From positions 1 to 64,000 of the forward strand of contig JALNZB010000020.1 in the NCBI GenBank assembly GCA_023229545.1: a stretch of 64,000 bases of DNA, given 5' to 3'. The position numbers and the translations under genes are program-made. This stretch comes from Sulfuritalea sp. (GTDB lineage Bacteria > Pseudomonadota > Gammaproteobacteria > Burkholderiales > Rhodocyclaceae). Below the pieces are notes generated by a model that saw only the letters and a list, made by a program, of their open reading frames with translations, did no database searches and was not told the origin of the DNA. Below, piece after piece: positions 7,177-15,234 of the stretch (positions are counted from its first letter, which is position 1; every line of letters starts with the position of its first letter).

Positions 7177-7678
7177 CTGCGTCATAGTCGTGATGTACGA
7201 CCGCGTCGAGTATTTCGATGACCCGGACACCATCCTTGAAATACTGCAATGTTGCGTCAATTGGTAGATTCGGGTTTCCCCCGTGAGCAAATTCGTTTCG
7301 GGCGTCGACCAAAGCTGTAAGCGCGCCCTTAAGTCGCGGTTTGTCGTCAAGAGCCATCTGCTCGTCGAATCTAGCGCGCCACCGATCATCAAATTCAGAA
7401 AGCATGTTCTCGATCATGCCGAGTTTCGGATTGCATGATGAATCCCGAACTTTTTTCCTGATGAAGTTTTTTACCTGTACGTGACTATCTTTATCAATTT
7501 TGTCCGCGATTGCTTGCTTGAAAGCAGTTTCAATGCTTCCTGTAGCGCGAATAACGGCATACTTTTTTATGTAAGGTGTTGGGTTTGCGCCGTCTCCTAG
7601 TCCGGTCAGCAACGCAGATATCCCGTCAAGTTCTATAAGGCAGTCGTCAAGGATTTTCTTGACATCCTTGTTGTTCAT
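7172..7678 (-). CDS. HEPN-like protein, partner of DUF262 protein
   Basis: A 168-residue, mostly helical protein. Near the C-terminus it has RNEFAHGG (~residue 128), matching the RNase motif Rx4-6H of HEPN domains, and its style resembles the MAE_28990/MAE_18760-like HEPN families. If active it would cleave RNA. The ATG overlaps the stop of the upstream DUF262 gene (ATGA), so the pair is translationally coupled. In HEPN systems one gene usually controls or activates the ribonuclease. The base composition is AT-richer than the surrounding housekeeping genes, a sign of recent arrival. The family assignment rests on the motif and context only. Confidence 0.6.
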   Translation of the reverse strand: MNNKDVKKILDDCLIELDGISALLTGLGDGANPTPYIKKYAVIRATGSIETAFKQAIADKIDKDSHVQVKNFIRKKVRDSSCNPKLGMIENMLSEFDDRWRARFDEQMALDDKPRLKGALTALVDARNEFAHGGNPNLPIDATLQYFKDGVRVIEILDAVVHHDYDAD

Positions 7679-8811
7679 TGCATCTCAACTCCGAAGAGCG
7701 CAATAAACATTTGCGACACCCTGCTCCTAATGTTTGGAACCCTCATTGTTTCTTGGGACAGCAGTTTTTGATAGTCCGGAGCCTTCAAAACGGACAGTCG
7801 TCGAGCCTCCAACTCGCCGGGTTTGAACTGTCCTATATCTCGCCTGGTAGCTGCGTCGGCTGAAATCATGACAGAGTCAAATAGTGTCGGACTGAAACTC
7901 GGGACCAGTTTTCCCTCTTCGGTTGGCGATAGGTTATGGAATGCACTGTTGCCAAATTGCTCGTAAACAAACTTGATGGTCACATCGAATCTTGCTCTCA
8001 GGTCAACTACCAAATCGGTCTTGTTGACAGAGTCCATGTATTGGTTCAGATATTTCTTTAGCGAAATCCTAGATGGCGCCTTATCTGAGGAAAGTATCTT
8101 TTCATCCGAAAGCGCGAAAAACCGAAGAATGTGCTCAAGATCACGCATCCTTTCATCAGGGACTTCTGCCCCCCAAAGGGTTCGCCAATTCTTGTTGGCA
8201 TTTAGTTCAAACAGAAGGGAGTTAATTGGCCCTTGATAAATGCAGTTTCTAATTTCTTGCGGTAGCAGCGTCCTACCACTTGAGTTAATACGCTCGAATA
8301 CCTGGTAAAGGCTGGTGTCACCATTTACCGGGTGTTGCTGCATAAAGATGATCGCGTGAATTGTTGTGTTTCTTATTTTTCGTTGCTCGTCGTCTGACAA
8401 TTCGAGAAAAGCCTTTCCTCTCCAGCGCTCATGAATTTTGTCGCTTTTAGAAAGCTTGAAAACTGACTTGTCCTTCGAAAAAATTCCTTTTACGTAGTCT
8501 CTGACGGTCATGAATCTTTGGTATCCGTCAATGATTAGCAATTTTTCGTCCTTGGTCTTGGCTAGGAAAATACTAGGGACAGGTAGACCAAGAAGAACGG
8601 AATCAACAAATCTTGATGCCTCTGTTTTGTCCCAAACATAGTTTCGTTGCAGTTCTGGCTTAACTAATTCATCTTCGTCGTATCGCGAAATGAGTTCGCG
8701 AAAGCTAAGATCTGCTCCCCATGACGATATCTTGAATAGATCGTCGTCACTGTAAAAATCATCCTGTTCGTCCGAGGGCGCGTCGACGATAGTTGTAATA
8801 TCTTCAGCCAT
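7675..8811 (-). CDS. DUF262 (ParB-like fold) domain protein
   Basis: A 378-residue protein. The N-terminal DUF262 domain shows the LQRNYVWDKTEASRFVDSVLLG segment in two parts: LQRNYVWDKTEASRF, then SVLLGLPVPSIFL. The family nucleotide-binding motif follows as IDGYQR (~residue 94), which corresponds to DGQQR. No DUF1524 HNH nuclease domain follows, unlike GmrS/GmrD-type type IV restriction proteins. The start ATG at 8811 has AGGA seven bases upstream; the earlier in-frame TTG is less likely. It overlaps the HEPN-like gene by 4 bp. A role in defence is plausible from family precedent, with the HEPN protein as effector. Confidence 0.8.
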   Translation of the reverse strand: MAEDITTIVDAPSDEQDDFYSDDDLFKISSWGADLSFRELISRYDEDELVKPELQRNYVWDKTEASRFVDSVLLGLPVPSIFLAKTKDEKLLIIDGYQRFMTVRDYVKGIFSKDKSVFKLSKSDKIHERWRGKAFLELSDDEQRKIRNTTIHAIIFMQQHPVNGDTSLYQVFERINSSGRTLLPQEIRNCIYQGPINSLLFELNANKNWRTLWGAEVPDERMRDLEHILRFFALSDEKILSSDKAPSRISLKKYLNQYMDSVNKTDLVVDLRARFDVTIKFVYEQFGNSAFHNLSPTEEGKLVPSFSPTLFDSVMISADAATRRDIGQFKPGELEARRLSVLKAPDYQKLLSQETMRVPNIRSRVSQMFIALFGVEMQ

Positions 8812-8844
8812 GAAATTTCCTAGCAACAGTAAGGAGTGAGAAAC

Positions 8845-8932
8845 GCATAACGTTCAAGGTGATCGGCGCTGCGCAGCTTCATCGCGCAGCGTCCAGTGAC
8901 CGAAGGGAACGGGGTCGACCGCAGGGTTAGAT
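8845..8932 (-). other. attC-like integron recombination element
   Basis: An 88-bp element at the 3' end of the TIR-like gene, whose TAA stop lies in the 5' core box ATCTAAC (fits RYYYAAC exactly). The 3' core box is GTTATGC (near GTTRRRY). Between them lies an imperfect palindrome with a central stem GCTGCGC / GCGCAGC and an L'-like box TTGAACG next to the core. Length, orientation and position relative to the gene are all as in gene cassettes. No integrase gene is visible within the window. Confidence 0.5.
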
Positions 8933-10114
8933 TTGCGTTGTCCCATCGGTTGCATCGGTAGCTTTCGGTCTGCTTGGGGGAATCCAGGCGACACCATAAA
9001 CATGCCGTAATAGCGGGCTAGATATCCGAGCGGTAATGGACAGCTTCCCGCCAACGACTTCTTTTTGTACGTGAGCCCGTTCGACCTCACTTTGAACGAC
9101 ATAGTCGATACCTTGAGCGAAGCTTGCAACGAAAAACTGCGCGTCACCTTCGGCTAATCGATACTCACGTGGGAAACGAAATTGGATTTCAATGTCTTTC
9201 GCACGGTTGACTGGAACAACTCCGTCAAATGCAGCGTAGTGTCGGCCTCCGAGGTCGACTTCAGGTATTGAATCTGTGTCATCCAAGTAAGTTACACATA
9301 GATGCTGTCCTCGATACGAAACGAAGTATTCAATAGAGTCGCCGGCTACTGGTAAAGGTGTGAAGAGGACATTCGCGGTAACTCCATAAGCTGTGTGCTC
9401 CTCATACTCAATAGAGAAATCGAAGTTCCTGGATGACTTGATAATCTCGAAAGTCAGTTCAATTGGTTTGAGATCATCGGCGGGTTTCCCAAGTGCGAAA
9501 TCATTCCATCGAGAAATCTTCAATGGCTTGTTGAAATTCTTGGTGAAATCTATTGTTCGCTGCATTGAGTGTTGCCAATAGAACCCCGTGCCTTCTCTTT
9601 CCAGTTCATAAAGATGGCTGACCTTTTGGGCGATAAATTCGGTGACCTCCTGGGAAAGAAGTAGCTCATGGTCGGAAAGCGCCCCCAACTTAACGTTGTG
9701 GATTGACAAGACCGTCTTCCTGAGAAAGTCAGTCGTCCAGAGTTTCGCTCTATCGAACGCCAAGTGTGTTCCATAACTATTAAGAAATCCGTCGGCGCGA
9801 ACGGATTCTTCTTTGATGACCAGCAATGGCTTCTTCAAGCTATATGCGAAAGATATTTCGTTACTCACTGCCTCCGGCATACAGAATTGGTTCGTGCCAT
9901 CGAACTTGCTCCTAGCGGGAGCAATTGCGATCACAGCATCTGCCTCACCGATCATGCTGAGTGCTTTGTCAGGAGGCAATTCAGAATAGCCTCCATCCAC
10001 GTTGTAACAAGAGATATCCAGTCCCTCGCAAATCGCGCGAAAGAAATCGTTCACGTCCTTGTCAGTATCTTTGAACGAACACGAAAAGAACGCCTTAACT
10101 GATGCTGACTTCAT
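8927..10114 (-). CDS. TIR-like domain protein with large unknown C-terminal region
   Basis: A 395-residue protein. Residues 1-130 look like a TIR-type fold: a first strand AFFSCSFKDTDKDVNDFF, a middle segment IGEADAVIAIAP, then a segment VSNEISFAYSLKKPLLVIKE with a conserved acidic residue where TIR NADases carry the catalytic glutamate. Residues ~190-395 are rich in predicted beta strands and have no recognised family. TIR domains of this kind in bacteria usually cleave NAD+ in anti-phage responses, and the C-terminal part would be the sensor; that is inference. The start at 10114 has GGGAGG with good spacing. The gene is AT-richer than its neighbours and ends inside an attC-like element. 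Confidence 0.6.
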   Translation of the reverse strand: MKSASVKAFFSCSFKDTDKDVNDFFRAICEGLDISCYNVDGGYSELPPDKALSMIGEADAVIAIAPARSKFDGTNQFCMPEAVSNEISFAYSLKKPLLVIKEESVRADGFLNSYGTHLAFDRAKLWTTDFLRKTVLSIHNVKLGALSDHELLLSQEVTEFIAQKVSHLYELEREGTGFYWQHSMQRTIDFTKNFNKPLKISRWNDFALGKPADDLKPIELTFEIIKSSRNFDFSIEYEEHTAYGVTANVLFTPLPVAGDSIEYFVSYRGQHLCVTYLDDTDSIPEVDLGGRHYAAFDGVVPVNRAKDIEIQFRFPREYRLAEGDAQFFVASFAQGIDYVVQSEVERAHVQKEVVGGKLSITARISSPLLRHVYGVAWIPPSRPKATDATDGTTQI

Positions 10115-10762
10115 TGCCATCCTCCCAGATGTAATTCGAATAGAAAATCTAACGTGAAGTAGGAAGCGCAGCACGATTTCCACATCTGGAATCTCGTGGC
10201 CGAATGTGGAAACTGCCATCTATATCTGGATACATCGCTATAGCCATATCCAGGCGCTTCCGGTTTGCCCCGGGAGTCGAGGTTCAAGCGGCGGATGGTT
10301 GCTTCCGGGTGTGGCGATGGTTGGCACTGGCTTTTCCTGACGAGGCATGACGGCGTTGGCTGGCACTGCTTTCCTCCCGGCGCGGCGGCGGATATTCCGA
10401 ACGAATGTTGCGAGGATAAACCCGAATCATGCCTCTGGCAAATCCGCTTTCATGTCCGGGTGTAATCGAAAGTGGTGGACGCCGAAGTAAAACCATTCCT
10501 TTGATCGGCATGGGTGCAGGAGTGGGCTGGCGAGGCACCGGCGTGTTCCGCCAAGGGCGGCGGGTGGCCGCCGCAGCGAAGTAAAGAAGGGCGTAGGCAG
10601 GGTTTCGCGGAGCACTGCTCCGCGCTGCCGCAGCCGGCTTGCCATGCAGGGCAAGCCGTGGGCGGGACGGGCGTCGCCCGGACCGGGTGACATGAGCAGC
10701 GGCGGCCACCCGCCGCCCTTGGCGCGCGCAGACATCGAGCGCGCTGTGCCGATCAGCGACGG
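10115..10762. other. Intergenic region of ~650 bp
   Basis: No gene is supported here. It holds the upstream region of the TIR-like gene, an inverted repeat CTGGATA...TATCCAG near 10227-10254 that could act as a terminator, the right copy of the 51-bp direct repeat at 10485-10536, and a GC-rich stretch up to the YjbQ gene with no recognisable coding potential. Confidence 0.5.
10485..10536. repeat. 51-bp direct repeat, right copy
   Basis: Same orientation as the copy at 5908-5958, with near-perfect identity across CATTCCTTTGATCGGCATGG and the following AGGAGTGGGCTG. It marks the right edge of the cassette-like block. Confidence 0.85.
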
Positions 10763-11176
10763 CTAGCCGGTGACGGTGACCACGAGGCGGCGCGGATGTG
10801 GCGCCGTGCGGTGTTCCCACAGGTAGATGCCCTGCCAGGTGCCCAGCAGCAGCCGACCGCCGCCCAGCGGCACGGAGACGGAACTGCCGCTCAGCATGCT
10901 GCGTGCATGGGCGGCCATGTCGTCGTCGCCTTCGTCGTTGTGGCGGTAGGCCGGGTCGCCGTCGGGCGCCCAGCGCTGCGCCAGGGTTTCCATATCGGCG
11001 CGCACGGCCGGATCGGCGTTCTCGGTGATCATCAGCGAGCAGCTCGTGTGCTGGACGAAGACGTGCACCACGCCGGTGTCGATGCCCGAGGCGCTGGCGA
11101 TGCGCGCGACCTCGCCGGTGATCTCCTGCGTGCCGCGCCCGTGGCTGCGAATCTCAAGCGTGGCCTGGTAGCTCAT
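10763..11176 (-). CDS. YjbQ/UPF0047 family protein
   Basis: A 137-residue single-domain protein of normal length for the family. Characteristic segments are VHVFVQHTSCSLMITEN, a histidine in AYRHNDEGDDDMAAHARSML, LGGGRLLLGTWQGIYLWEHR and RRLVVTVTG. Members have been reported to have weak thiamine-phosphate synthase activity, but the physiological role is unsettled. The ATG at 11176 gives the conserved MSYQATLEI start. It stands 48 bp downstream of the membrane-anchored hypothetical gene on the same strand. Confidence 0.92.
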   Translation of the reverse strand: MSYQATLEIRSHGRGTQEITGEVARIASASGIDTGVVHVFVQHTSCSLMITENADPAVRADMETLAQRWAPDGDPAYRHNDEGDDDMAAHARSMLSGSSVSVPLGGGRLLLGTWQGIYLWEHRTAPHPRRLVVTVTG

Positions 11177-11200
11177 TTGTCGATCGGGAAATCGCCGCAG

Positions 11201-11217
11201 CGCCAGCGCCGACTTTC
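11201..11217. repeat. Dispersed short repeat, copy A (CGCCAGCGCCGACTTTC)
   Basis: One of at least six occurrences of CGCCAGCGCCGACTTT in the window, all in this orientation. This one is in the 48-bp gap between two genes. Confidence 0.5.
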
Positions 11218-11224
11218 ATTGCCT

Positions 11225-11899
11225 TCATTTTTCCAGGGGCGCGCGCAGCCGGGCGAACTCGGCGGGGGCGACGTATTGCAGCACTTCCTTGCCCTTGCTG
11301 TCGAGCACGATGTCCAGTCCCAGCGCCGGATAGAGGAAATGTTCCAGCGTCTCGCCTTGGCGGATGCGCTCCGCCGGCGCGCCGAAGCGTTGCAGGATGA
11401 TGGCCTCGTCGAGGCCGGCCGAGGGGATGAAGGCGATGGCGGCGAGCGGCAGGCGTTCGGCGCGCTGCCGGTCGGCGTCGTTGAGCGTGAACTTGCGGAC
11501 GCCGGTTTCGAGGTGGTCGGTCTTCGCCGCCTTGTCGCGCATGGCTTGGAGTTCGCTCGATGTGGCGGCGATGCTCAGCACCAGCTTGCCGGTGAGCGGG
11601 CCGATGGACACGGTGTCGAAATAGGCTTCGAGGGCCAGCGGCTTTTCCGGCGGCGCGAGCAGCGCGAGCTTGGGCGCTTCGGTGGAAAGATGCTGCGCAT
11701 CGGCCAGCGTACTGGCCGCGCCGCCGCCCAGCGTCAGGCCGAACACCCGCGACTGGCCGGCGCCCGGCAGCTCGATCTGCCACGGCATGCCCTGCGTCGC
11801 CAGCGGCGCCGGCTCGCGCTGCGGCGGGAACAGCATCTGCGCCAGCAGCATGGCGACGAGCAGGATGAAGACGCCTGCGGCTACTTTCAGTCCGGTCAT
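11225..11899 (-). CDS. Membrane-anchored hypothetical protein
   Basis: A 224-residue protein with one N-terminal hydrophobic helix (about residues 5-22, GLKVAAGVFILLVAMLLAQM) and a periplasmic remainder. No family was recognised. The periplasmic part contains a repeated hydrophobic-polar pattern but no cysteines or obvious catalytic motif. It starts 9 bp after the ettA stop on the same strand, so it may be expressed with ettA. Confidence 0.7.
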   Translation of the reverse strand: MTGLKVAAGVFILLVAMLLAQMLFPPQREPAPLATQGMPWQIELPGAGQSRVFGLTLGGGAASTLADAQHLSTEAPKLALLAPPEKPLALEAYFDTVSIGPLTGKLVLSIAATSSELQAMRDKAAKTDHLETGVRKFTLNDADRQRAERLPLAAIAFIPSAGLDEAIILQRFGAPAERIRQGETLEHFLYPALGLDIVLDSKGKEVLQYVAPAEFARLRAPLEK

Positions 11900-11908
11900 T
11901 TGCGGTCC

Positions 11909-13573
11909 TCAGCGCGTAATCGGCTTGTAACGAATCCGCTTCGGCTTCGCCCCTTCTTCGCCGAGGCGCTTCTTCTTGTCTTCCTCGTACTCGTGGTAGT
12001 TGCCGGCGAAGAAGCTCCATTGCGACTCGCCTTCGCAGGCGAGGATGTGGGTGCAGATGCGGTCGAGGAACCATCTGTCATGGCTGATGATCATGGCGCA
12101 GCCGGCGAATTCGAGCAGGGCGTCTTCCAGCGCGCGCAGGGTTTCGACGTCGAGGTCGTTCGAGGGTTCGTCGAGCAGCAGCAGGTTGCCGCCGGTCATC
12201 AGGGTCTTCGCCAGATGCAGACGCCCGCGTTCGCCGCCGGAGAGATTGCCGACGTTCTTCTGCTGGTCGCCGCCCTTGAAGTTGAAGCGGCCGATGTAGG
12301 CGCGGCTGCCGATTTCCGTCTTGCCGATGGTGATGATGTCGGCGCCGTCGGCGAGTTCCTCGAACACGGTCTTGCTGCCGTCGAGGCAGTCGCGGCTCTG
12401 GTCGACGTAGGAAATCTTTACCGTGGGGCCAACGACGACTTCGCCGCTATCCGGCTTGTCCTGCCCGGTCAGCATCTTGAACAGCGTCGATTTGCCGGCG
12501 CCGTTGGGGCCGATGATGCCCACTATCGCGCCCGGTGGCACGGTGAAGCTGAGCTTGTCGATCAGCAGACGGTCGCCGAAGCCCTTGCTGACGTCATGAA
12601 ACTCGACCACCTTGTCGCCGAGCCGGTCGGCGACGGGGATGAAGAGTTCGTGGGTCTCGTTGCGCTTCTGGTAATCGGTTTCCGACATTTCGTTGAAGCG
12701 CGCGAGGCGCGCCTTGCTCTTGGCCTGGCGCGCCTTGGGGTTGCTGCGCACCCAGGCCAGCTCCTGCTTCATGGCCTTCATGTGCGCGTCTTCCTGCTTG
12801 GCTTCGGTCTCCAGCCGCGCTTCCTTCTGCTCCAGCCAGTTGGAATAATTCCCCTTCCACGGAATGCCGTGGCCACGGTCGAGTTCGAGGATCCATTCCG
12901 CCGCGTTGTCGAGGAAGTAGCGGTCGTGGGTGACGGCGACCACGGTGCCGGGGAAGCGGGTGAGGAACTGCTCCAGCCATTCGACAGATTCGGCGTCGAG
13001 GTGGTTGGTCGGCTCGTCCAGCAGCAGCATGTCGGGGCGCGAGAGCAGCAGCTTGCACAGCGCCACGCGGCGTTTCTCGCCGCCCGAGAGGGTCTTGATG
13101 CTGGCGTCCCACGCCGGCAGGCGCAGGGCGTCGGCGGCGAGGTCGAGCTGATGCTCGGTGTCGGCGCCCGAGGCGGCGAGTATGGCTTCGAGGCGTGCCT
13201 GCTCCTCGGCCAGCTTGTCGAAGTCGGCGCCCTCTTCGGCGTAGGCGGCATACACGGCTTCGAGCTTGGCCTGAGCTTCCATGACTTCACCCATGCCGGA
13301 TTCGACTTCCTGGCGCACGGTCTTGTCGGGGTCGAGCTGCGGTTCCTGCGGCAGGTAGCCGATGGACAGGTTGGGCATCGGCGTCGCCTCGCCGATGATG
13401 TCCTTGTCGATGCCGGCCATGATTTTCAGCACGGTCGATTTGCCCGAGCCGTTCAAGCCGAGCAGGCCGATCTTGGCGCCGGGGAAGAAGCTGAGGGAGA
13501 TGTCCTTGAGAATCTGGCGTTTCGGCGGCACGATCTTGCCGACGCGGTTCATGGTGAATACGTATTGGGCCAT
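11909..13573 (-). CDS. ettA: Energy-dependent translational throttle protein EttA (ABC-F)
   Basis: A 554-residue ABC-F protein beginning MAQYVFTMNRVGKIVPPKRQ as in EttA. It has two nucleotide-binding domains: Walker A GLNGSGKST (~39) and GPNGAGKST (~356), signatures LSGGEKRRVAL and LSGGERGRLHLAKTL, and Walker B LLLDEPTNHLD and LLLDEPSNDLD. The charged linker between them (RLETEAKQEDAHMKAMKQEL) is the P-site tRNA-interaction motif that defines the family. EttA binds the ribosomal E site and gates entry into elongation according to the ATP/ADP ratio. The length is normal. Confidence 0.96.
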   Translation of the reverse strand: MAQYVFTMNRVGKIVPPKRQILKDISLSFFPGAKIGLLGLNGSGKSTVLKIMAGIDKDIIGEATPMPNLSIGYLPQEPQLDPDKTVRQEVESGMGEVMEAQAKLEAVYAAYAEEGADFDKLAEEQARLEAILAASGADTEHQLDLAADALRLPAWDASIKTLSGGEKRRVALCKLLLSRPDMLLLDEPTNHLDAESVEWLEQFLTRFPGTVVAVTHDRYFLDNAAEWILELDRGHGIPWKGNYSNWLEQKEARLETEAKQEDAHMKAMKQELAWVRSNPKARQAKSKARLARFNEMSETDYQKRNETHELFIPVADRLGDKVVEFHDVSKGFGDRLLIDKLSFTVPPGAIVGIIGPNGAGKSTLFKMLTGQDKPDSGEVVVGPTVKISYVDQSRDCLDGSKTVFEELADGADIITIGKTEIGSRAYIGRFNFKGGDQQKNVGNLSGGERGRLHLAKTLMTGGNLLLLDEPSNDLDVETLRALEDALLEFAGCAMIISHDRWFLDRICTHILACEGESQWSFFAGNYHEYEEDKKKRLGEEGAKPKRIRYKPITR

Positions 13574-13596
13574 GGTGCTTTTCTGTAGTTGATGGA

Positions 13597-13911
13597 TTAG
13601 AAACCGGTGAACAGGAAATCCAGCGCGGCGACGATTTCGTCGCGCTGGGGGGACAGGTTGGCAACGGGGTTCCGTAGCAGGCGGTTTGACACCGAGGCCA
13701 TGTCCTGTGTCAGTGCGACAAGCGCCGTGTCGCCGACGCCGACTTTCGGGTTGAGGCGCAGGATCGGGGTCTCGATGGCTTCAGGATAGGCCAACGGGAT
13801 GACGACGTGGGTCGGCAGGTCGGCGAGCAGTGCGCTCTGGACATCGACTACGTAGGGGATGACGCTTGCGGTCGTGGCGTCCGGGTTGCGAAAGACGTCG
13901 AGGTGCGCCAT
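13597..13911 (-). CDS. ccdB: CcdB family toxin (gyrase poison)
   Basis: A 104-residue protein beginning MAHLDVFRNPDATTASVIPY and ending ALDFLFTGF, the standard CcdB architecture with the conserved VIPL segment (residues 36-40 region, THVVIPLAYP). CcdB traps DNA gyrase on DNA. The gene overlaps the antitoxin gene (ATGA), antitoxin first, as in canonical ccdAB. It lies between ettA and an unrelated gene with no plasmid functions nearby, so it is a chromosomal module. Confidence 0.9.
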   Translation of the reverse strand: MAHLDVFRNPDATTASVIPYVVDVQSALLADLPTHVVIPLAYPEAIETPILRLNPKVGVGDTALVALTQDMASVSNRLLRNPVANLSPQRDEIVAALDFLFTGF

Positions 13912-14153
13912 CAACTCTCACGCATGAAGTTGCGGAAGCGGTCGGAGAACACGCCGTGCTTTTCGACGAAACGACCGTAGGCCGCGATGCCTTCTTTGTT
14001 CTGCTCCAGCCACTCGGCTTCGCGTTGCCGTTTGAGTTCGGCGGCGAGCGCCACTTCCAGCGTCTGCGACAGGTTGATCTTGCGCGCGCGCGCCTCTTCC
14101 AGCAGGTCGGCGCGGACGGTCAGGTTGGCGGCTTTTTTGGGCGGTGCGCCCAT
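13911..14153 (-). CDS. ccdA: CcdA family antitoxin
   Basis: An 80-residue protein starting at the ATG at 14153 (MGAPPKKAANLTVRADLLEE). It has an N-terminal ribbon-helix-helix segment for DNA binding and a C-terminal acidic/aromatic tail (WLEQNKEGIAAYGRFVEKHG) that binds CcdB. It is expected to repress its own operon. The reading frame extends upstream, but the family start and size support 14153. Confidence 0.9.
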   Translation of the reverse strand: MGAPPKKAANLTVRADLLEEARARKINLSQTLEVALAAELKRQREAEWLEQNKEGIAAYGRFVEKHGVFSDRFRNFMRES

Positions 14154-14277
14154 GGCTTTGCTCCACGGATTGGATGCGCGCAAGTTACGCGTATTGTCAA
14201 TGCGCGTCAAGTTGTAGCGGTGTTGGCGCGGTTCATGGTAAAAGACATCGGGATTAACCGACCACGGAGAACTTTGG

Positions 14278-15225
14278 ATGGGCTTTCTTTCGGCACTGAG
14301 TCGCTGGCTGGCTCCGCAGGCGCCGCTTGACGGGGCGCTGCGGCAGGCCGTCGACCGGGCCGTCGAGGCGGTCGATCCGCTGCTGAAAACCGTCTCGGGC
14401 TACGAGCGCAAGCTGGCGCCGGCGGTGAGCCACGCGCTGGGCTATTGCGAAACGCTGGCTGCCGACGTTCCCGGTCCCATCGAGATCAGTCCGCGTGCCT
14501 TCAGCGCCGACTCCTTGGTGCATGCGCTGTTCGCCGCGCCGGGCGACATCGGCGACATGCTGTGCAAGAGCCGCGAATTGCGGGAGTTTCTGGCCGATCC
14601 GGCGCAGTGCGAAGGGGACGAGTTTTTCGCCCTGCTCGGCATGCGCCGGCGCGAGAAAGCCGTGATGGGCGTGGCGCTGCATGGCGACGGTGTGCAAAAC
14701 GACGTGCCACAGCGCCTGCTCTATTTTGCCGACCATACGCTGGGGGAAATCGGCGGCGACTGCGAGACCACGCGCCGGCGTTTGCAGGCGGCGGCCTTCG
14801 ATGGCCTGGTGCAGGGCTTTGCCGCCACTGTTGCGGACTTGCGTCAGGAGCGCCAGGATGCGCGCACTGCATGGAACATGGAGCAAGCCACCACGGGCCG
14901 CGACGAGCGCCGGCAGGCGCTGGAAGAGCGTCAGCGGCAAGCCATTGCGGCGCTGGCGCCCGAACGTTTGCTGGACGCGTTTGCCGAGTGGCTGGCGGCG
15001 CCGGAGGGTCGTTTGTATCTGAAACCGACCGAGGTGACGGTGGATCGCATGGGCGTGATCGCGGACCATCCCGCCGCCGATGGAAATTTCAGCACCCTGA
15101 ATTTTCCCGAACTGGTCGCCCGCGACCGACGCCACTGGATCGTGGTGGTGGCGAAGATCAGCCGCCAGGATGCGCAGGAGGCGCTGCGCCGCCAGCAGGA
15201 GACCAACCGCTACATGGTCATCTGA
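14278..15225 (+). CDS. Conserved hypothetical protein
   Basis: A 315-residue soluble protein with no signal peptide or membrane segment. The N-terminal half is helical, and a central coiled-coil-like charged region (~residues 185-225, rich in Arg, Gln and Glu) precedes the C-terminal part. No family was recognised. GGAGAAC lies upstream of the ATG as a ribosome binding site. It stands alone on the plus strand between ccdAB and a DUF3108 gene, both on the minus strand. Confidence 0.72.
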   Translation: MGFLSALSRWLAPQAPLDGALRQAVDRAVEAVDPLLKTVSGYERKLAPAVSHALGYCETLAADVPGPIEISPRAFSADSLVHALFAAPGDIGDMLCKSRELREFLADPAQCEGDEFFALLGMRRREKAVMGVALHGDGVQNDVPQRLLYFADHTLGEIGGDCETTRRRLQAAAFDGLVQGFAATVADLRQERQDARTAWNMEQATTGRDERRQALEERQRQAIAALAPERLLDAFAEWLAAPEGRLYLKPTEVTVDRMGVIADHPAADGNFSTLNFPELVARDRRHWIVVVAKISRQDAQEALRRQQETNRYMVI

Positions 15226-15234
15226 TTCGATGCA

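Noticed and set aside
10796..13588. A 930-codon open frame on the plus strand
   Set aside because: It is antisense to YjbQ, the membrane hypothetical and ettA, all of which are clear families; the long frame is an effect of high GC content.
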